DNA from: Luidia sarsii
Taxonomy: Eukaryota; Echinodermata; Asteroidea; Paxillosida; Luidiidae
NCBI GenBank assembly: GCA_949987565.1
Contig: OX465104.1
Coordinates: 8,547,680 to 8,611,679, forward strand
DNA length: 64,000 bases
Reading direction: 5' to 3'
The notes beneath the pieces were generated by a model. The model worked only from the letters and a program-made list of their open reading frames with translations, made no database searches and was not told where the DNA came from. A program made the position numbers and the translations under genes. Shown piece after piece: positions 1-12,369 of this stretch. The first letter of the stretch is position 1; each line of letters opens with the position of its first letter.

Positions 1-939
1 CTTGATGCCCCTGGGCATTACCTTCATGCAACTGGGCATTACCTTGATGCCCCTGCACATTACCTTGATGCCGCTGCAAATTACCTTGAGGCCCCTGTAC
101 ATTACCTTAATGCTCCTAGTCATTGATGCCCCATGTTCATTACCTTGGGCATTATCTTGAAGCCCCTGTATATTACCTTGATGCCCCTGGGCATTACCTC
201 GATACCCATGGGCATTATCTTGACACCCCTGGGAATTACCTTGATGCCCCTTGGCATTACCTTGATGCCCCTTGCCAATACCTTGATGGCCCTTGGCATT
301 ACCATGGTGCCCCTGGGTATTACCCTGATGCCCCTAGGCATTACCTTGACGCACCTGCACGTTATCTTCATACGCCTGGGCATAACCTTGATGCCCCTGC
401 GCATAACCTTGATGCCCCTGGACATTACCTTGATGCCCCTGGGCATTACCTTGATGCCCCTGCACATTACCTTGATGCCCCTGCACATTACCTTGATATC
501 GCTGCATATTACCTTAATGCCCCTAGTCATTGATGGCCCATGTTCATTACCTTGGGCATTATCTTGAAGCCCCAGCTTAATACCATGATGCCCCTGGGCA
601 TTACCTCGTTGCCCATTGGCATTACCTTGATATCCCTGGGCATTACTTTGATGCCCCTGGGCATTACTTTGATGCCCCTGCGCATTACCTTGATGCCCCT
701 TGGCATTACCTTGATGCCCCTCGGCAATACCTTGATGGTCCTTGGCATTACCTTGGTGCCCCTGAACATTATCTTGAAGCCCCTTGGCATTACCTTGATG
801 CCAATTGGCATTACCTTGGTGCTCCTGGGTATTACATTGATAACCCTGGGCATTACCTTGAGGTCCATAGTCATTACATTGATGCCCCTGCACATTACAT
901 TGAGGCCCCTGCACATTACCTTGATGACCCTGTGCACTA

Positions 940-1780
940 CCTTAATGCCTTGTGCTTTACCTTGATCCCCCTAAGTATTACCTTGATGCCTCTATAGCCA
1001 TTACCTTGATGCCCCTGGGAATTACCTTGATGCCCCTTGGCATAACCATGATGCCCCTGGGCATTACCTTGATGCTCCTGGGTATTACCTTGATGCACCT
1101 GCCCATTACCTTGAAGCCCCTTCACATTACCTTGATGCCCCTGGGCAATACCTTGATGGCCCTTGGCATTACCTTGGTGCCCCTGGGTATTACCCTGATG
1201 CCCCTGTGCATTACCTTGATGCCGCTGCAAATTATAATGAAGCCCCTGGGCATTACCTTGATGCCCCTGGGCATTACCTTGATGCCCCTGGGCATTACCT
1301 TGATGCCCCTGCACATTACATTGAGGCCCCTGCACATTACCTTGATGACCCTGTGCACTACCTTAATGCCTTGTGCTTTACCTTGATCCCCCTAAGTATT
1401 ACCTTGATGCCTCTATAGCCATTACCTTGATGCCCCTGGGAATTACCTTGATGCCCCTGGGCATTACCATGATGCCCCTGGGCTTTACCTTGATGCTCCT
1501 GGGTATTACCTTGATGCACCTGCCCATTACCTTGAAGCCCCTTCACATTACCTTGATGCCCCTGGGCAATACCTTGATGGCCCTTGGCATTACCTTGGTG
1601 ACCTGGGTATTACCCTGATGCCCCTGTGCATTACCTTGATGCCGCTGCAAATTATAATGAAGCCCCTGGGCATTACCTTGATGCCCCTGGGCATTACCTT
1701 GATTCCCCTGGGCATTACCTTGATGCCCCTGGGCATTACCTTGATGCCCCTGAACATTACCTTGATACCGCTGCATATTA
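940..1780 (+). repeat. Tandem duplication of a 421-bp block (about 20 monomers)
   Basis: A diagnostic run of variant monomers (TGTGCACTACCTTAATGCC, then a TGTGCTTTACC monomer and a CCTCTATAGCC monomer) appears at about 931 and again at about 1352, a shift of 421 bp. The following 250 or more bases match almost base for base between copies. This is a recent block duplication inside the array. Confidence 0.85.
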
Positions 1781-4700
1781 CCCTGAGGCCCCTGTACATT
1801 ACCTTAATGCCCCTAGTCATTGATGCAACATGTTCATTACCTTGGGCATTATCTTGAAGCCCATGCATAATACCATGATGCTCCTGGGCATTACCTCGTT
1901 GCCCCTGGGCATTACCTTGATGCCCCTTGGCAATACCTTGATGGCCCTTGGCATTACCTAGGTACCCCTGCACATAATATTAAAGCCCCTTGGCATTACC
2001 TTGATGCCCATGGGCATTACCTTGGTGCCCCTGGGTATTACCTTGATAACCCTGGGCATTACCTTGAGGTCCATAGTCATTACATTGAGGCCCCTGCACA
2101 TTACCTTGATGACCCTGGGCATTACCTTTGAAGCCCCTTCACATTACCTTGATGCCCCTGGGCAATACCTTGATGGCCCTTGGCATTACCTTTGTGCCCC
2201 TGGGTATTACCCTAATGCCCCTTGGCATTACCTTGATGCCCATGGGCATTACCTTTGTGCCCCTGGGTATTACCTTGATAGTCATTGATGCCCCATGTTC
2301 ATTACCTTGGGCATTATCTTCGGTATTACCCTGATGCCCCTAGGCATTACCTCGATACCCATTGGCATTACCTTGACACCACTGGGAATTACCTTGATGC
2401 CCCTGGTCATTACCTTGATAACCCTGGGCATTACCTGCATGCCCCTAGTCATTACCTTGATGCCCCTTGGCATTACCTCGAAGCCCATGTGCATTACCTT
2501 GATGCCCCTAAGCATTACCTTAAAGCCCCTAGTAATTACCTTGAAGCTCCTAAGCATTATATACCTTGATGCCCATAAGCATTATATACCTTGATGCCTC
2601 TGTGCATTACCTTGATGACAATAAGCATTACCTTGATGCCCCTAAGCATTCCCTTTATGCCCCTGGGAGGTACCTTGATGCCCTTAGTCATTACATTGAT
2701 GCCCCTGCACATTACATTGAGGCCCCTGCACATTACCTTCATGACCCTGGACATTACCTTGAAGTCCCTTCACATTACCTTGATGCCCCTGGGCAATACC
2801 TTCATGGCCCTTGCCATTACCTTGGTGCCCCTGTGTATTACCCTGATGCCCCTCGGCATTACCTTGATGCCCCTGCACATTATCCTGAAGCCCATACACA
2901 TTACCTTGATGCCCCTGAGCATTATCTTAATGCCCCTGCCCATTACCTTGATACCGCTGCATATGACCTTGACGCCCCTGTACATTACCTTGACGCCCCT
3001 GTACATTACCTTAATCCCCTATACATTACCTTATGGCCCCTAGTCATTGATGACCCATGTTCATTACCTTGGGCATTCTTTAGAAACCCCTGCATAATAC
3101 CTTGGTGCCCCTGGGCATTACCATGACGCCCCTGGGATTTACCTTGATACCCCTGGGCATTACCTTGATGCCCCTGGGCATTAACCCAGATGCCCCTGGG
3201 CAATACCTTGATGGCTCTTGGTGCTCTTGGCGTTACCTTGGTGCCCTTGGATATTACCCTGATGCCCCTTGGCATTACCTTGATGCCCCTGTGCATTATC
3301 TTGAAACCCCTTGGCATTACCTAGATGCCCATGGGCATTACCTTGATGCCCATTGGCATTACCTTGGTGCCCCTGGGTATTACCTTAATAACCCTGGGCA
3401 TTACCTTGATGACCCCTGGGCGTTACCTGGATGCCCCTGCACATTCCCTTGAAGCCCCTTCACATTACCTTGATTCTCCTGGGCAATACCTTGATGGCCC
3501 TTCCCATTATCCAGGTGCTCCTGGGTATAACCCAGATTCACCAGGCATTACCTTGACGCCCCTGCACATTATCTTGAAGCCCCTGACACATTACCTTGAT
3601 GCCTCTGGGCATTACTTTGATAGCTCTGGGCACCACCTTGGTGCCCCAGGGTATTACCCTGGTGCCCCTGGGCATTAACCTGATACCACTGGGCATTACC
3701 TTGAAGCCCCTGGGCATTACCTTGGTGCCCCTGTGTATTACCCTGATGCCAGTGGGCATTACCTTGATGCCCCTGCACATTATCTTGAAGCCCCTGCACA
3801 TTATCTTGAAGCCCCTGCACATTACCTTGATGCCCCTGGGCATTATCTTGATGCACTGAGCATTATAATGATGCCCCTGGGCATTTTCTTGATGCCCCTG
3901 GGCATTACCTTGATGCCCCTGGGCATAACCTTGATGCCCCTGTACATTACCTTGATACCGATGCATATTACCTCGAGGCCCCTGTACAATATCTTAATGC
4001 CCCTAGTCATTTATGTCCCATGTTCATTACTTTGGGCATTATCTTGAAGCCCCTGCATAATACCTTGATGCCCCTGGGCATTATTTTGATGCCCCTGGGC
4101 ATTACCTTGATTCCCCTGTTAAGTACCTTGAGGCACCTGCACAATACCATAATGCCCCTAGCATTGCTGCCCCTAGTCATTGATGCCCCTAGTCATTGAT
4201 GCACCATGTTCATTACCTTGGGCATTACCTTGATGCCCCTGGGCATAACCTCGATGCCTTTGGGCATTACTTTGATACCCTGTGCATTACCTTCATGCCC
4301 CTGCACATAACCTTGATGCGCCTAGGCAATACCTTGATGACCCTTGACATTACCTTGGTGTCCCTGGGTATTACCCTGATGCCCCTGGGCATTACCTTGA
4401 TGCCCCTTGACATTACCTTGATGTCCCTGCACATTACCTTGATGCCCCTAAACATTACCTTGATGCCCCTGCACATTACCTTAAGGCCCCTGCACATTAC
4501 CTTGATGCCCCTAGTCAATGATGGTCCTAGTCATTGATGCCCCATGTTCATTACCTTGGGAATTACCTTGATGCCCCCGTGCACTACCTTGGTGCCCCTG
4601 GGCTTTACCTTAATGCCCCTGCCATTACCTTGAAGCCCCTGCACATTACCTTGATGCCCCTGCACATTACCTTGAAGCCCCTGCACATTACCTTGATGCC

Positions 4701-5978
4701 CCTGCACATTATATTGAAGCCCCTGCACATTACATTGATGCCCCTGGGCATTACCATAATCCCCTGGGGATTAACTTGATGCCCATGTACATTACCTTGA
4801 TCCCGATGTGCATTACCTTGATGCACCTAGTCATTACGTTGATGCCCTCTGCATCACCTTGATGCCCTCGGCATCACCTTGATGCCCCTGCATATTACCT
4901 TGAGGCCCCTGCATATTACCTTGATGCCCGTAATCATTGATGCCTCATGTTCATTACCTTGGGCATTATTTTAAAGCCTCTGCACATTACCTTAATGCCC
5001 CTGGGCATTACCTCGGTGGCCCTGGACACTACCTTGATATCCCTGTGAATTACCTTGATGGCCCTTCACTTTACCTTGATGCCCCTGCATATTACTTTGA
5101 GACCCCTGCGTATCATTTTGATGCCCCTAATCATTTATGCCAGATGTTCATTACCTTGGGCATTATCTTGAAGCCCCTGAACATTACCTTGATACCCCTG
5201 GGCATTCCCTTTTACCTCGAGGCCACTGCACAATATCTTGAAGTCCCTAGTCAGTGATGTCCCTAGTCATTGATGCCCCTAGTCATTGATTCCCCATGTT
5301 CATTACCTCGGGCATTATCTTGAAATCCCTACACTTTACCGTGATGCCCCTGGGCATTACCTCGATGCCCCTAGGCATTACCTCGATTCCCCTGCACATT
5401 ATCTTGAAGGCCCTGTCCATTATCTTGAAGGCCCTGTCCATTATCTTGATGTTATGGCCATTACCTTGATAGCCCTGTGCATTACCTTGGTGCCCCTGGG
5501 TATTACCCTGATGCCCCTGCACATTACCTTGAAGCCTTTGGGCAATACCTTGATGTCCCTGGGAATTACCTTGAAGCCTCTGGGCATTACCTTGGTGCCC
5601 CTGGGCATTATGTTGATGCTTATGTGCATATCTTGATGCCCATGTGCATTACCTTGATGCCTCTGCACATTACCTGCATGCCCCTGCATATTACCTTGAG
5701 ATCCCTGCACATTACCTTGATGCCCCTAGTCAATGATGTCCCTAGTCAATGATGCCCCTAGTCATTGATGCCCCATGTTCATTAGCTTGGGCATTACCTT
5801 GATGCTCAGAGGCATTACATTGATGCCACTGGGCATTACTTTGATGCCTTGGGCAGTACATTGCTGTCCTTAGGCTTTACCTTAATGCCCCTGCCATTAC
5901 CTTTAAACCCCTCCACATTACATTGATGCCCCTGCACATTACCTTGAAGCCCCTGCAAATTAGCATGATGCCCCCGGG

Positions 5979-6098
5979 CATTACCTAATTGATGCCCTTG
6001 GGCATTACCTAATTGATGCCCTTGGGCATTACCTAATTGATGCCCTTGGGCATTACCTAATTGATGCCCTTGGGCATTACCTAATGGATGCCCCTGCA
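5979..6098 (+). repeat. Locally amplified 24-bp variant of the satellite monomer
   Basis: Four near-identical full copies start at 5979, 6003, 6027 and 6051, with a partial copy after them. Each is the 21-bp monomer with three extra bases, giving CATTACCTAATTGATGCC followed by CTTGGG. The copies are far more uniform than surrounding monomers, so they spread recently. Confidence 0.9.
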
Positions 6099-7680
6099 CA
6101 TTACCTTGATGTCCTTAGTCATTACCTCGATGCCCTTAGTCATTACCTTCATATACCTAGTCATTTCCTTGAAGGCCCTGGGCATTACCTTGGTGTACCT
6201 TGGTAGCCCCTGCACATTATTACCCTGATGCCCCTGGGCATTACCTTGATACCCGTGGGCATAACCTTGATGCCCCTGGGCATTAACTTCATGGCCCTGG
6301 GCACTACCTTGGTGCCCCTGTGCACGACCTTAATGCCTTTTGCCTTACCTGGATGCCCCTAAGTATTACCTTGATGCCTCTATAGTCATTACCTTGATGC
6401 CCCTATAGTCATTACCTTGATGCCACTATAGGCATTACCTTGATGCCCCTGGGAATAACCTTGATGCCCCTGGGCGTTTCCTTGATGACCCTGGGTATTA
6501 CCTTGATTCCCTGTGCATTACCCTGATGCCCCTGGGCATTACCTTGATGCCCCTGGGAATTACCTTGATGCACCTGCACATTACTTTGAAGGCCCTTCAT
6601 GCTACCTTCATGCCCATGGGCAATACCTTGATGGCCTTTGGCATGACCTTTGTGCCCATGGGTATAACCCTGATGCCCCTGGCCATTACCTTGATACCCC
6701 TGCACATTATCTTGAAGGCCCTGCACATTACCTTAATGACCCTGGGCATTACCTTGATGCCCCTGGGCACTACCTCGATAGCCCTGGGCATTACCTTGAT
6801 AGCCCTGGGCATTGCCTTGGTGGCCCTTGGTATTTCCCTGATGCCCCTGGGCATTACCCTGATACCCCTGTACATTACCTTGAAGCCCCTGGCCATTACC
6901 TTGATGCCCCTGCACATTACCTTGATGCCTAGATTACACCTGCATTACCTCGATGCCCATGAACATTACCCCGTGCACTGTACCCTTAGTCATTACATCG
7001 ATGCCCTTAGTCATTACCTTCATGGCCATAGTCATTTCCTTGAAGACCCGGGGCATTACCTTGTACCTGGGTATCACCCTGATGCCCTTGGGCATAACCT
7101 TGATGCCCCTGGGCATTTTTTTGATGCCCCTTGGCATTACCTTGGTGCCCCTAGTCATTATCTTGATGCCAATGGGCATTACTTGATGCCCCTGGGAATT
7201 ATCTTGATGCCCTTGGCATTACCTTGATAACCCTGGGTATTACCTTGATGCCACTGGGCACTACCTTGGTGCTGCATATTAGCTTGATGCCCCTGGCATT
7301 ACCTTGATGCCCCTTAGTATAACCCTGATGCCCCTGCACATTATCTTGATACCCCTGGGCATTATCTTGATGCCCCTGCATATTATCTTGATGCCCCTGC
7401 ATATTACCTTGATGCCCCTGCATATTACCTCGATGTCCCTTGTCATTGAAGCCCATAGTCATTGATGCCCCTAGTCATTGATGCCCCTAGTCATTGATGC
7501 TCCATTTTCATTACCTTGGGCAATACCTTGATGCCCCATGACATTATCTTGAAGCCCCCGCACATAAGCTTGATGACCCTTAACATTCCCTTGATGCCCA
7601 TGTGCATTACCTCGATGCCCCTGGGCATTACCTTGATGCCCTGGGCATCGCTTTGATGCCCCTGGTCATAACCTTGATGC

Positions 7681-7685
7681 CCCTG
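7681..7685. repeat. Target-site duplication, left copy (CCCTG)
   Basis: The five bases directly before the 5' LTR are CCCTG. The five bases directly after the 3' LTR (14747-14751) are also CCCTG. A 5-bp duplication fits BEL/Pao integrases. The motif is part of the satellite monomer, so chance identity cannot be fully excluded. Confidence 0.75.
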
Positions 7686-8066
7686 TGTTGAAACTGGTCT
7701 ACTTCAGCCAAGAGAGGGCGCCGTTTCATTTTAGTGCATGCAGGTTTATGTACATGTATGTACTTTCTTATTTACAACTATTGAGGGCGCTATTCGCCAC
7801 CACAGCAAAACCATCATGGCTCCCACCATCCGTTCACAGATTCTACCGTAAAACATCCATTCCAATCCCCCAATTTTCAAGGTCTTATTACTGGCAAAAA
7901 AGAAAAAGAAAACAAACACAAAAAAGGAAAGAGAAGATCAAGTTGAAACCAGAAAACCGTCTCCGTGTTGTTCTCTACATGTTATATCTGCCAGTGTTAG
8001 ACTCCCCCCGACCAAGTAGCCAAGGCTTGATACCCCAATCAGCCCAATTCCCACCATCTCTCTACA
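7686..8066 (+). repeat. 5' long terminal repeat
   Basis: 381 bp, beginning TGTTGAAACTGG and ending CTCTCTACA. It is nearly identical to 14364-14746. Visible differences are ACAACT versus ACAACG, CCACCA versus CCACCG, and two single-base changes in A-runs. Its apparent reading frame is not a gene. Confidence 0.95.
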
Positions 8067-8072
8067 AATTTA

Positions 8073-8090
8073 TGGTCCTTCGAACCGGAT
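8073..8090 (+). other. Candidate primer binding site
   Basis: Six bases after the 5' LTR the sequence reads TGGTCCTTCGAACCGGAT. A TGG start is expected for a site complementary to the 3' CCA of a tRNA primer. I cannot assign the tRNA by eye. Confidence 0.5.
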
Positions 8091-8159
8091 CAAGTCTTGG
8101 TTTACCACTACCAGTACCGGGGGTGATTGGATTGGAGTCCATCATCCTGATTATCAGCT

Positions 8160-10412
8160 ATGGCGGCATCCAAAGCACCGTCAGTCAAGAGCAGCAGCTC
8201 AAGGCTCAGCTCCACACCGTCTCTGTCTCCCTCCGAGATCCAGCGAAGATTGGCGGAGCAGAAAGATCGTCAACGTCTCCAAGCACTGATGCGGGCCGCT
8301 GAGGAGGAGAAGGTTCAAATCCGACGTGAAGCTGCCCGGCAGGACGAGGCGAGACAACTGGAGCAGACCCAGAGAGACCTCCAGCTGAAACGTCAGGCAG
8401 TCGAGGCACAATTAGATGCGGAGCTCCGTCAGCGAGAAATCGACATCAGGCTGAAGGAAGCAGAGATCGCCATGGAAACACAACGTTTGCATAAGGAGCT
8501 GGAAGCAGTTAGCAACCCATCAGAAGAAGATCTAAGCCCAGCAATTGACGAGCTACCAGGCAGCAGTGCTCTTTCAAGGGCCGTTGATTGGGTCAACGAG
8601 ACACACCCACGCACAACAAGTTCAGCGATACCCACCGCATCTGCCCTGACCACAACTGCTCCGGTAAGCCATGATATGCACCTGACCCATGCTCATGTGT
8701 CAACGCCCAGCCCTGGCGGTGCATCATCGACGCCTAGCCTTCATCCTGCTGGTTTTACCCTCAACAATAGCTCTCCATCTCCTCGCATACACCTCCCCGA
8801 AACAGCTCCCAATGGACAGTTATCGTCTATCCCCATGACTGTCTACAGTCCCGATGGGGCGGCCAGATCGGGTGTGAGGTCCTCCCCTATTGAGTGGAAT
8901 CCAACGGCTGTTTCATTCCACCCATCTGTCGTTGCTCCACCCACCACGATGCCTACAGACAGCCAGATGAATCTATCCAGAATTCGCCAGTCCCCACCGA
9001 TTCACACCCATAGCTCAGTTGTCCGACCGAACCATCCTGAGAAGTCACCGAACTCCGGAGGTTACTGCCCGGCAGGCAGGGATGACTATGGCTTTCGTGA
9101 TTCTGACGGGGACCGTACCGGCGATTCTGGAGATGACGACATGGGCAACGGTCATCCAGACCAGAGACGGCATCCCAGGGTTGGCAACCCCCCAGATACC
9201 CATGCCCATGGGACAGCTCCACACCTACCTGGACATGGCATCTTCCTGAATAGTCTGCCGAAGCTGGATATCCCCAAGTTTGAGGATGAGCATGACACGA
9301 AGCAGTACATCACCTTCCGATCCCTGTGGGGAAGTGTCATGGCCAGCTCTGAGCTCCAACTGCCCGAGACGATGAAGTTCGCCTACCTGAGAAGTCATCT
9401 TGGAGGTCGTCCATTGGCAATGGCCGACCGAAACATGGTTCTCGGGAACGACGCCTACTCAGTCACCATGAAGCAGTTCGACAGGGCATTTGGCGACCCC
9501 GGAAGAATCGTCCAAGGATTGCTTGACCAGATTGAGGTGCGCCCCTCCCTGCATGCAAACGACTGGTCCGGTCTCAGGGAGTTCTCAGACGAGTTGGTCA
9601 CCCTCGTGCAGACTGCTGAGAAGTTCAACTTCGATGCGGAGTTGAAGCACCACCGGTATGCTGTAGGCCTAGCCAGGAAGCTCCCTGAACGCCTGCACAC
9701 TGATTTCCTGTCGAAGATGTGGCACAAAGGCCATGGCCAGACGTACAACATCAAAGGTCTGAGTCAGTGGCTTGAGTACAAGACAGGGCCTGCTGGACTG
9801 ATCCTGCTGGAGAAGTCTAACCCGGGGAAGGCAGCCAAGAACCCCCCGCAGAAGGTTAAAGGTCAAGAGCGCAAGCCGAAACCTTCCCGAGAGTTTCCTC
9901 CACCCACTCGCAGTTACCTGGCAGGTGCCCAACCCGACAACCAGGAGACTGCAGTCTATGTGACTAATGCTGACAAGACACCTACAAGCAGCCTAACCAC
10001 CTCCAGAGGTGAGAAGGGGAAACCTGATGTCAACCGAGTCACCTGCCTGTTTTGTCAGAAGCGTGAAACAGGCCACTACCTAGAAACCTGCTCGGATTTC
10101 CAGAAGCTAACTACCGAGAGACGAACCAAGTGGCTGTCAGACAGCAAGAGATGCTACAAGTGCGCGAAGAAGCACGACCAGCAGGAATGTCCATTCCCGA
10201 AGAAGTGCTACGAATATCAGGGAGACCACCGCACCAGCCTTCACGAGGTACATGTAGCTCAACCAGCAGCCAAGAACCCGAGCACAGTTCTCTGCTCGGG
10301 AGTGGGGTCCAGACCGAAGATGGACTATGAGCGTGACGTCCTCATCAAAGTGGTCCCCCTGACAGTTCACGGCCCCCACGGCATTCTCGAGACGTATGGG
10401 GGTACTGGATGA
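8160..10412 (+). CDS. gag: BEL/Pao gag polyprotein with start of protease
   Basis: A 750-residue frame. Residues about 28-120 are a charged, Glu/Arg/Gln-rich segment with strong coiled-coil character. Residues about 125-330 are a low-complexity Pro/Ser/Thr and His-rich linker. Residues about 365-520 form a DUF1759-like capsid region (LPKLDIPKFEDEHDTKQY and on). Near residues 628-680 are two zinc knuckles: the first is C-x2-C-x6-H-x4-C in CLFCQKRETGHYLETC, followed by CYKCAKKHDQQECPFPKKC. The frame ends just as the protease begins (VPLTVHGPHGILETY), where a G5 run shifts into the pol frame. Role: particle assembly and packaging of element RNA. The ATG is the first in frame after the LTR. Confidence 0.9.
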   Translation: MAASKAPSVKSSSSRLSSTPSLSPSEIQRRLAEQKDRQRLQALMRAAEEEKVQIRREAARQDEARQLEQTQRDLQLKRQAVEAQLDAELRQREIDIRLKEAEIAMETQRLHKELEAVSNPSEEDLSPAIDELPGSSALSRAVDWVNETHPRTTSSAIPTASALTTTAPVSHDMHLTHAHVSTPSPGGASSTPSLHPAGFTLNNSSPSPRIHLPETAPNGQLSSIPMTVYSPDGAARSGVRSSPIEWNPTAVSFHPSVVAPPTTMPTDSQMNLSRIRQSPPIHTHSSVVRPNHPEKSPNSGGYCPAGRDDYGFRDSDGDRTGDSGDDDMGNGHPDQRRHPRVGNPPDTHAHGTAPHLPGHGIFLNSLPKLDIPKFEDEHDTKQYITFRSLWGSVMASSELQLPETMKFAYLRSHLGGRPLAMADRNMVLGNDAYSVTMKQFDRAFGDPGRIVQGLLDQIEVRPSLHANDWSGLREFSDELVTLVQTAEKFNFDAELKHHRYAVGLARKLPERLHTDFLSKMWHKGHGQTYNIKGLSQWLEYKTGPAGLILLEKSNPGKAAKNPPQKVKGQERKPKPSREFPPPTRSYLAGAQPDNQETAVYVTNADKTPTSSLTTSRGEKGKPDVNRVTCLFCQKRETGHYLETCSDFQKLTTERRTKWLSDSKRCYKCAKKHDQQECPFPKKCYEYQGDHRTSLHEVHVAQPAAKNPSTVLCSGVGSRPKMDYERDVLIKVVPLTVHGPHGILETYGGTG

Positions 10413-12369
10413 GTGCGCAGAGCGCACTATGATTCTCCAGAAAGCGGTGGACGAGCTCAAGATTCCTGGGCAGGACGAGTCCCTCCGAGTTCTCACCGTA
10501 AAGGGGGATACAGCCTGGAAGGGGAAGTGTGTTGACTTCCAGATTTCACCGAAGGGAGATCCCTACCAGAAGTTTCCTGTCAACTGTGCCTTTGCAGCAC
10601 CAGACCTGCAACTGCTTCCCTACAGCATGTCAGCGGAGAAGCTACAGGAAAAATGGCCACACCTTAGAGGCTTGCCATTGTTCTCTGCTAACGCTGTCCA
10701 TCCGATGGTCCTCATAGGGGCAGACCACATCGAGTTAACCCTGACCAGTGAAGCTCGCACCGGGCCGAAAACCAGCTCTCCCGTGGCAGTCAACACGATA
10801 TTCGGCTGGACAGTGCAAGGCAGACAAGGCCTCCAGAACCTAGGAAGAGTTCCAGCAAGCTACCAAGCACTCTTCACCATGAGCCAACCATCAGAGCCGC
10901 AGCTGAACCACTTGATGGAGAGATTCATGGCCGTGGACAGACTTCCCACCGTAAATGAGAAGGAAGCCTGCCGCTCTCGACAAGACAAGCTGGCCATCAA
11001 GACTCTAGACGAGAAGATACGCCGAGTTGAGGTGGATGGCATTCAACGATTCGAGACGCCACTGCTGTGGAAGACTGGGAGCAAGATTCCAACTAGTACT
11101 CCAAGGGCTGTCTTGGCACTCGCCCGCTCACACCAGAGGAAGGTCCTCAACAGTACTGAGCTGGCACAATACTGCAGGGGCTACATGACGAAGCTGAGAG
11201 ATGCTGGACACGTGAGGGAGCTTGGTCCTGTCGAGCAACCGACACCAGATGAGCTCCAAGGCTGGTACATCCCTTACCATGTGGTCCACTCCAGTGGGAA
11301 ATACAGGCTCGTATTCAATTGTTCCTTCGAGTACAACGAGCAGAACCTGAACAGAGAGCTCCTGGCTGGTCCTACCCTCCATTCTCCTCTGATTGATGTT
11401 CTACTGCGCTTCCGGTTGAGGCGTGTAGCAGTCTCGGGAGACATAACTGCAATGTTCCACCAGGTCCGATTGTCACCTACTGACCGCCAGATGTTCCGCT
11501 TCCTCTGGTGGGATGAAGACAGAACAACCTGGCTGGTACTCGAGTGGACCGTTCTTCCATTCGGAGCAACATGCAGTCCATGCTGTGCGACGTTCGCACT
11601 GCAGAAAGCAGCTCGTGACAACCAGATGAGGTACCCGCTCGTCACCGACACCATTGAGAAGGAGACATACGTGGACAATCAGCTGGCCAGTTGTGACACC
11701 GAGCAACAGGCCAAGGAGTTGATCCTGAGTACCCGACAGTGTCTCCAAGATGCTGGGTTCCAGATGGTGAAATACGCCAGCAGTCATGAGGAGGCTGTTC
11801 AAGACCTTCCAGTAGCAGTCCGCTCTGACCGTCAACAGCAGTCGCTGTCACTCTCCCACCAGGAGAACCTACCCGAACCAGCACTTGGCCTCTGGTGGAA
11901 TTGCGACTTGGATGAGCTCTTCCACCCAGCCAAGGTCCCGGAGAAGTCCCATCTCACCAAACGAATGGCGCTGAAGGTCCTGGCCAGCCAATTCGAGCCA
12001 TTGGGAGATCTTGCCCCATACACCGCACGGGCCAGGTTAATAGTCCAAGACCTGTGGATGAGCAAGCTCGATTGGGATGAAGAGGTCAAGGATCCAGGCA
12101 TTGTGGAGAGATGGGAGGAGTGGTCGGCTGAGCTGCAGCATATTCCGTCCATTCGCCTGCCACGCTGCTACACCCCACCACAGGTTGACAGTGCCGATGT
12201 CAAGCGGTCCCTACATGTGTTCTGCGATGCTTCAGAGCGTTTGTATGGTGCCGTTGCATACCTGCGGTCAGTCAGCACAGACAGCCAGGTTCATCTTGGC
12301 TTCGTACTCGCCAAAAGCCGTGTGGCCCCCAGTTGCCCAGTTGGCCCAAGTCGTCGTGAAAGCCCTTGA
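10396..12369 (+). pseudogene. pol: BEL/Pao pol: protease and reverse transcriptase (frame-broken)
   Basis: Open frame for about 657 residues that overlaps the end of gag in another frame. The first residues contain the aspartic protease active-site region (VLDECAERTM), followed by the protease fold with VNTIFGWTVQG. Reverse transcriptase follows: GKYRLVFNCSFEYN, GDITAMFHQVRLSP, LPFGATCSP and the catalytic box TYVDNQLAS, which has Asn where most reverse transcriptases have the second Asp. The connection and start of RNase H follow (LHVFCDASERLYGAVAYLR). The frame ends in unrelated residues after FVLAKSRVAP, where a small deletion or shift moves RNase H into another frame. The first ATG is probably not a real start; translation would be continuous with gag. 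Confidence 0.88.

Larger units (their letters stand above)
1..7685 (+). repeat. 21-bp satellite array, forward domain (left part)
   Basis: Uninterrupted tandem array of a 21-bp monomer, running off the left edge of the window. On the plus strand the consensus is GGGCAT, then TACCTTG, then ATGCCC, then CT. Monomers diverge at a few positions, most often CTGGGC versus CTGCAC, CTTGGC or CTGTGC, and GATGCC versus GAAGCC or GAGGCC. A variant block containing CCCCATGTTCATTACCTTGG and a following GGGCATTATCTTGAAG recurs irregularly (near 130, 535, 1830, 2290, 3055, 4015, 4205, 4545, 4945, 5295 and 5775) and marks larger units. The heptapeptide reading frames here follow from 21 being 3 x 7. Confidence 0.95.

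Noticed and set aside
7685..8302. 205-residue frame in the 5' LTR and leader, and the 99-residue frame in the 3' LTR
   Set aside because: Lies mostly within LTR sequence, is repeated in the other LTR without continuation, and resembles no protein.
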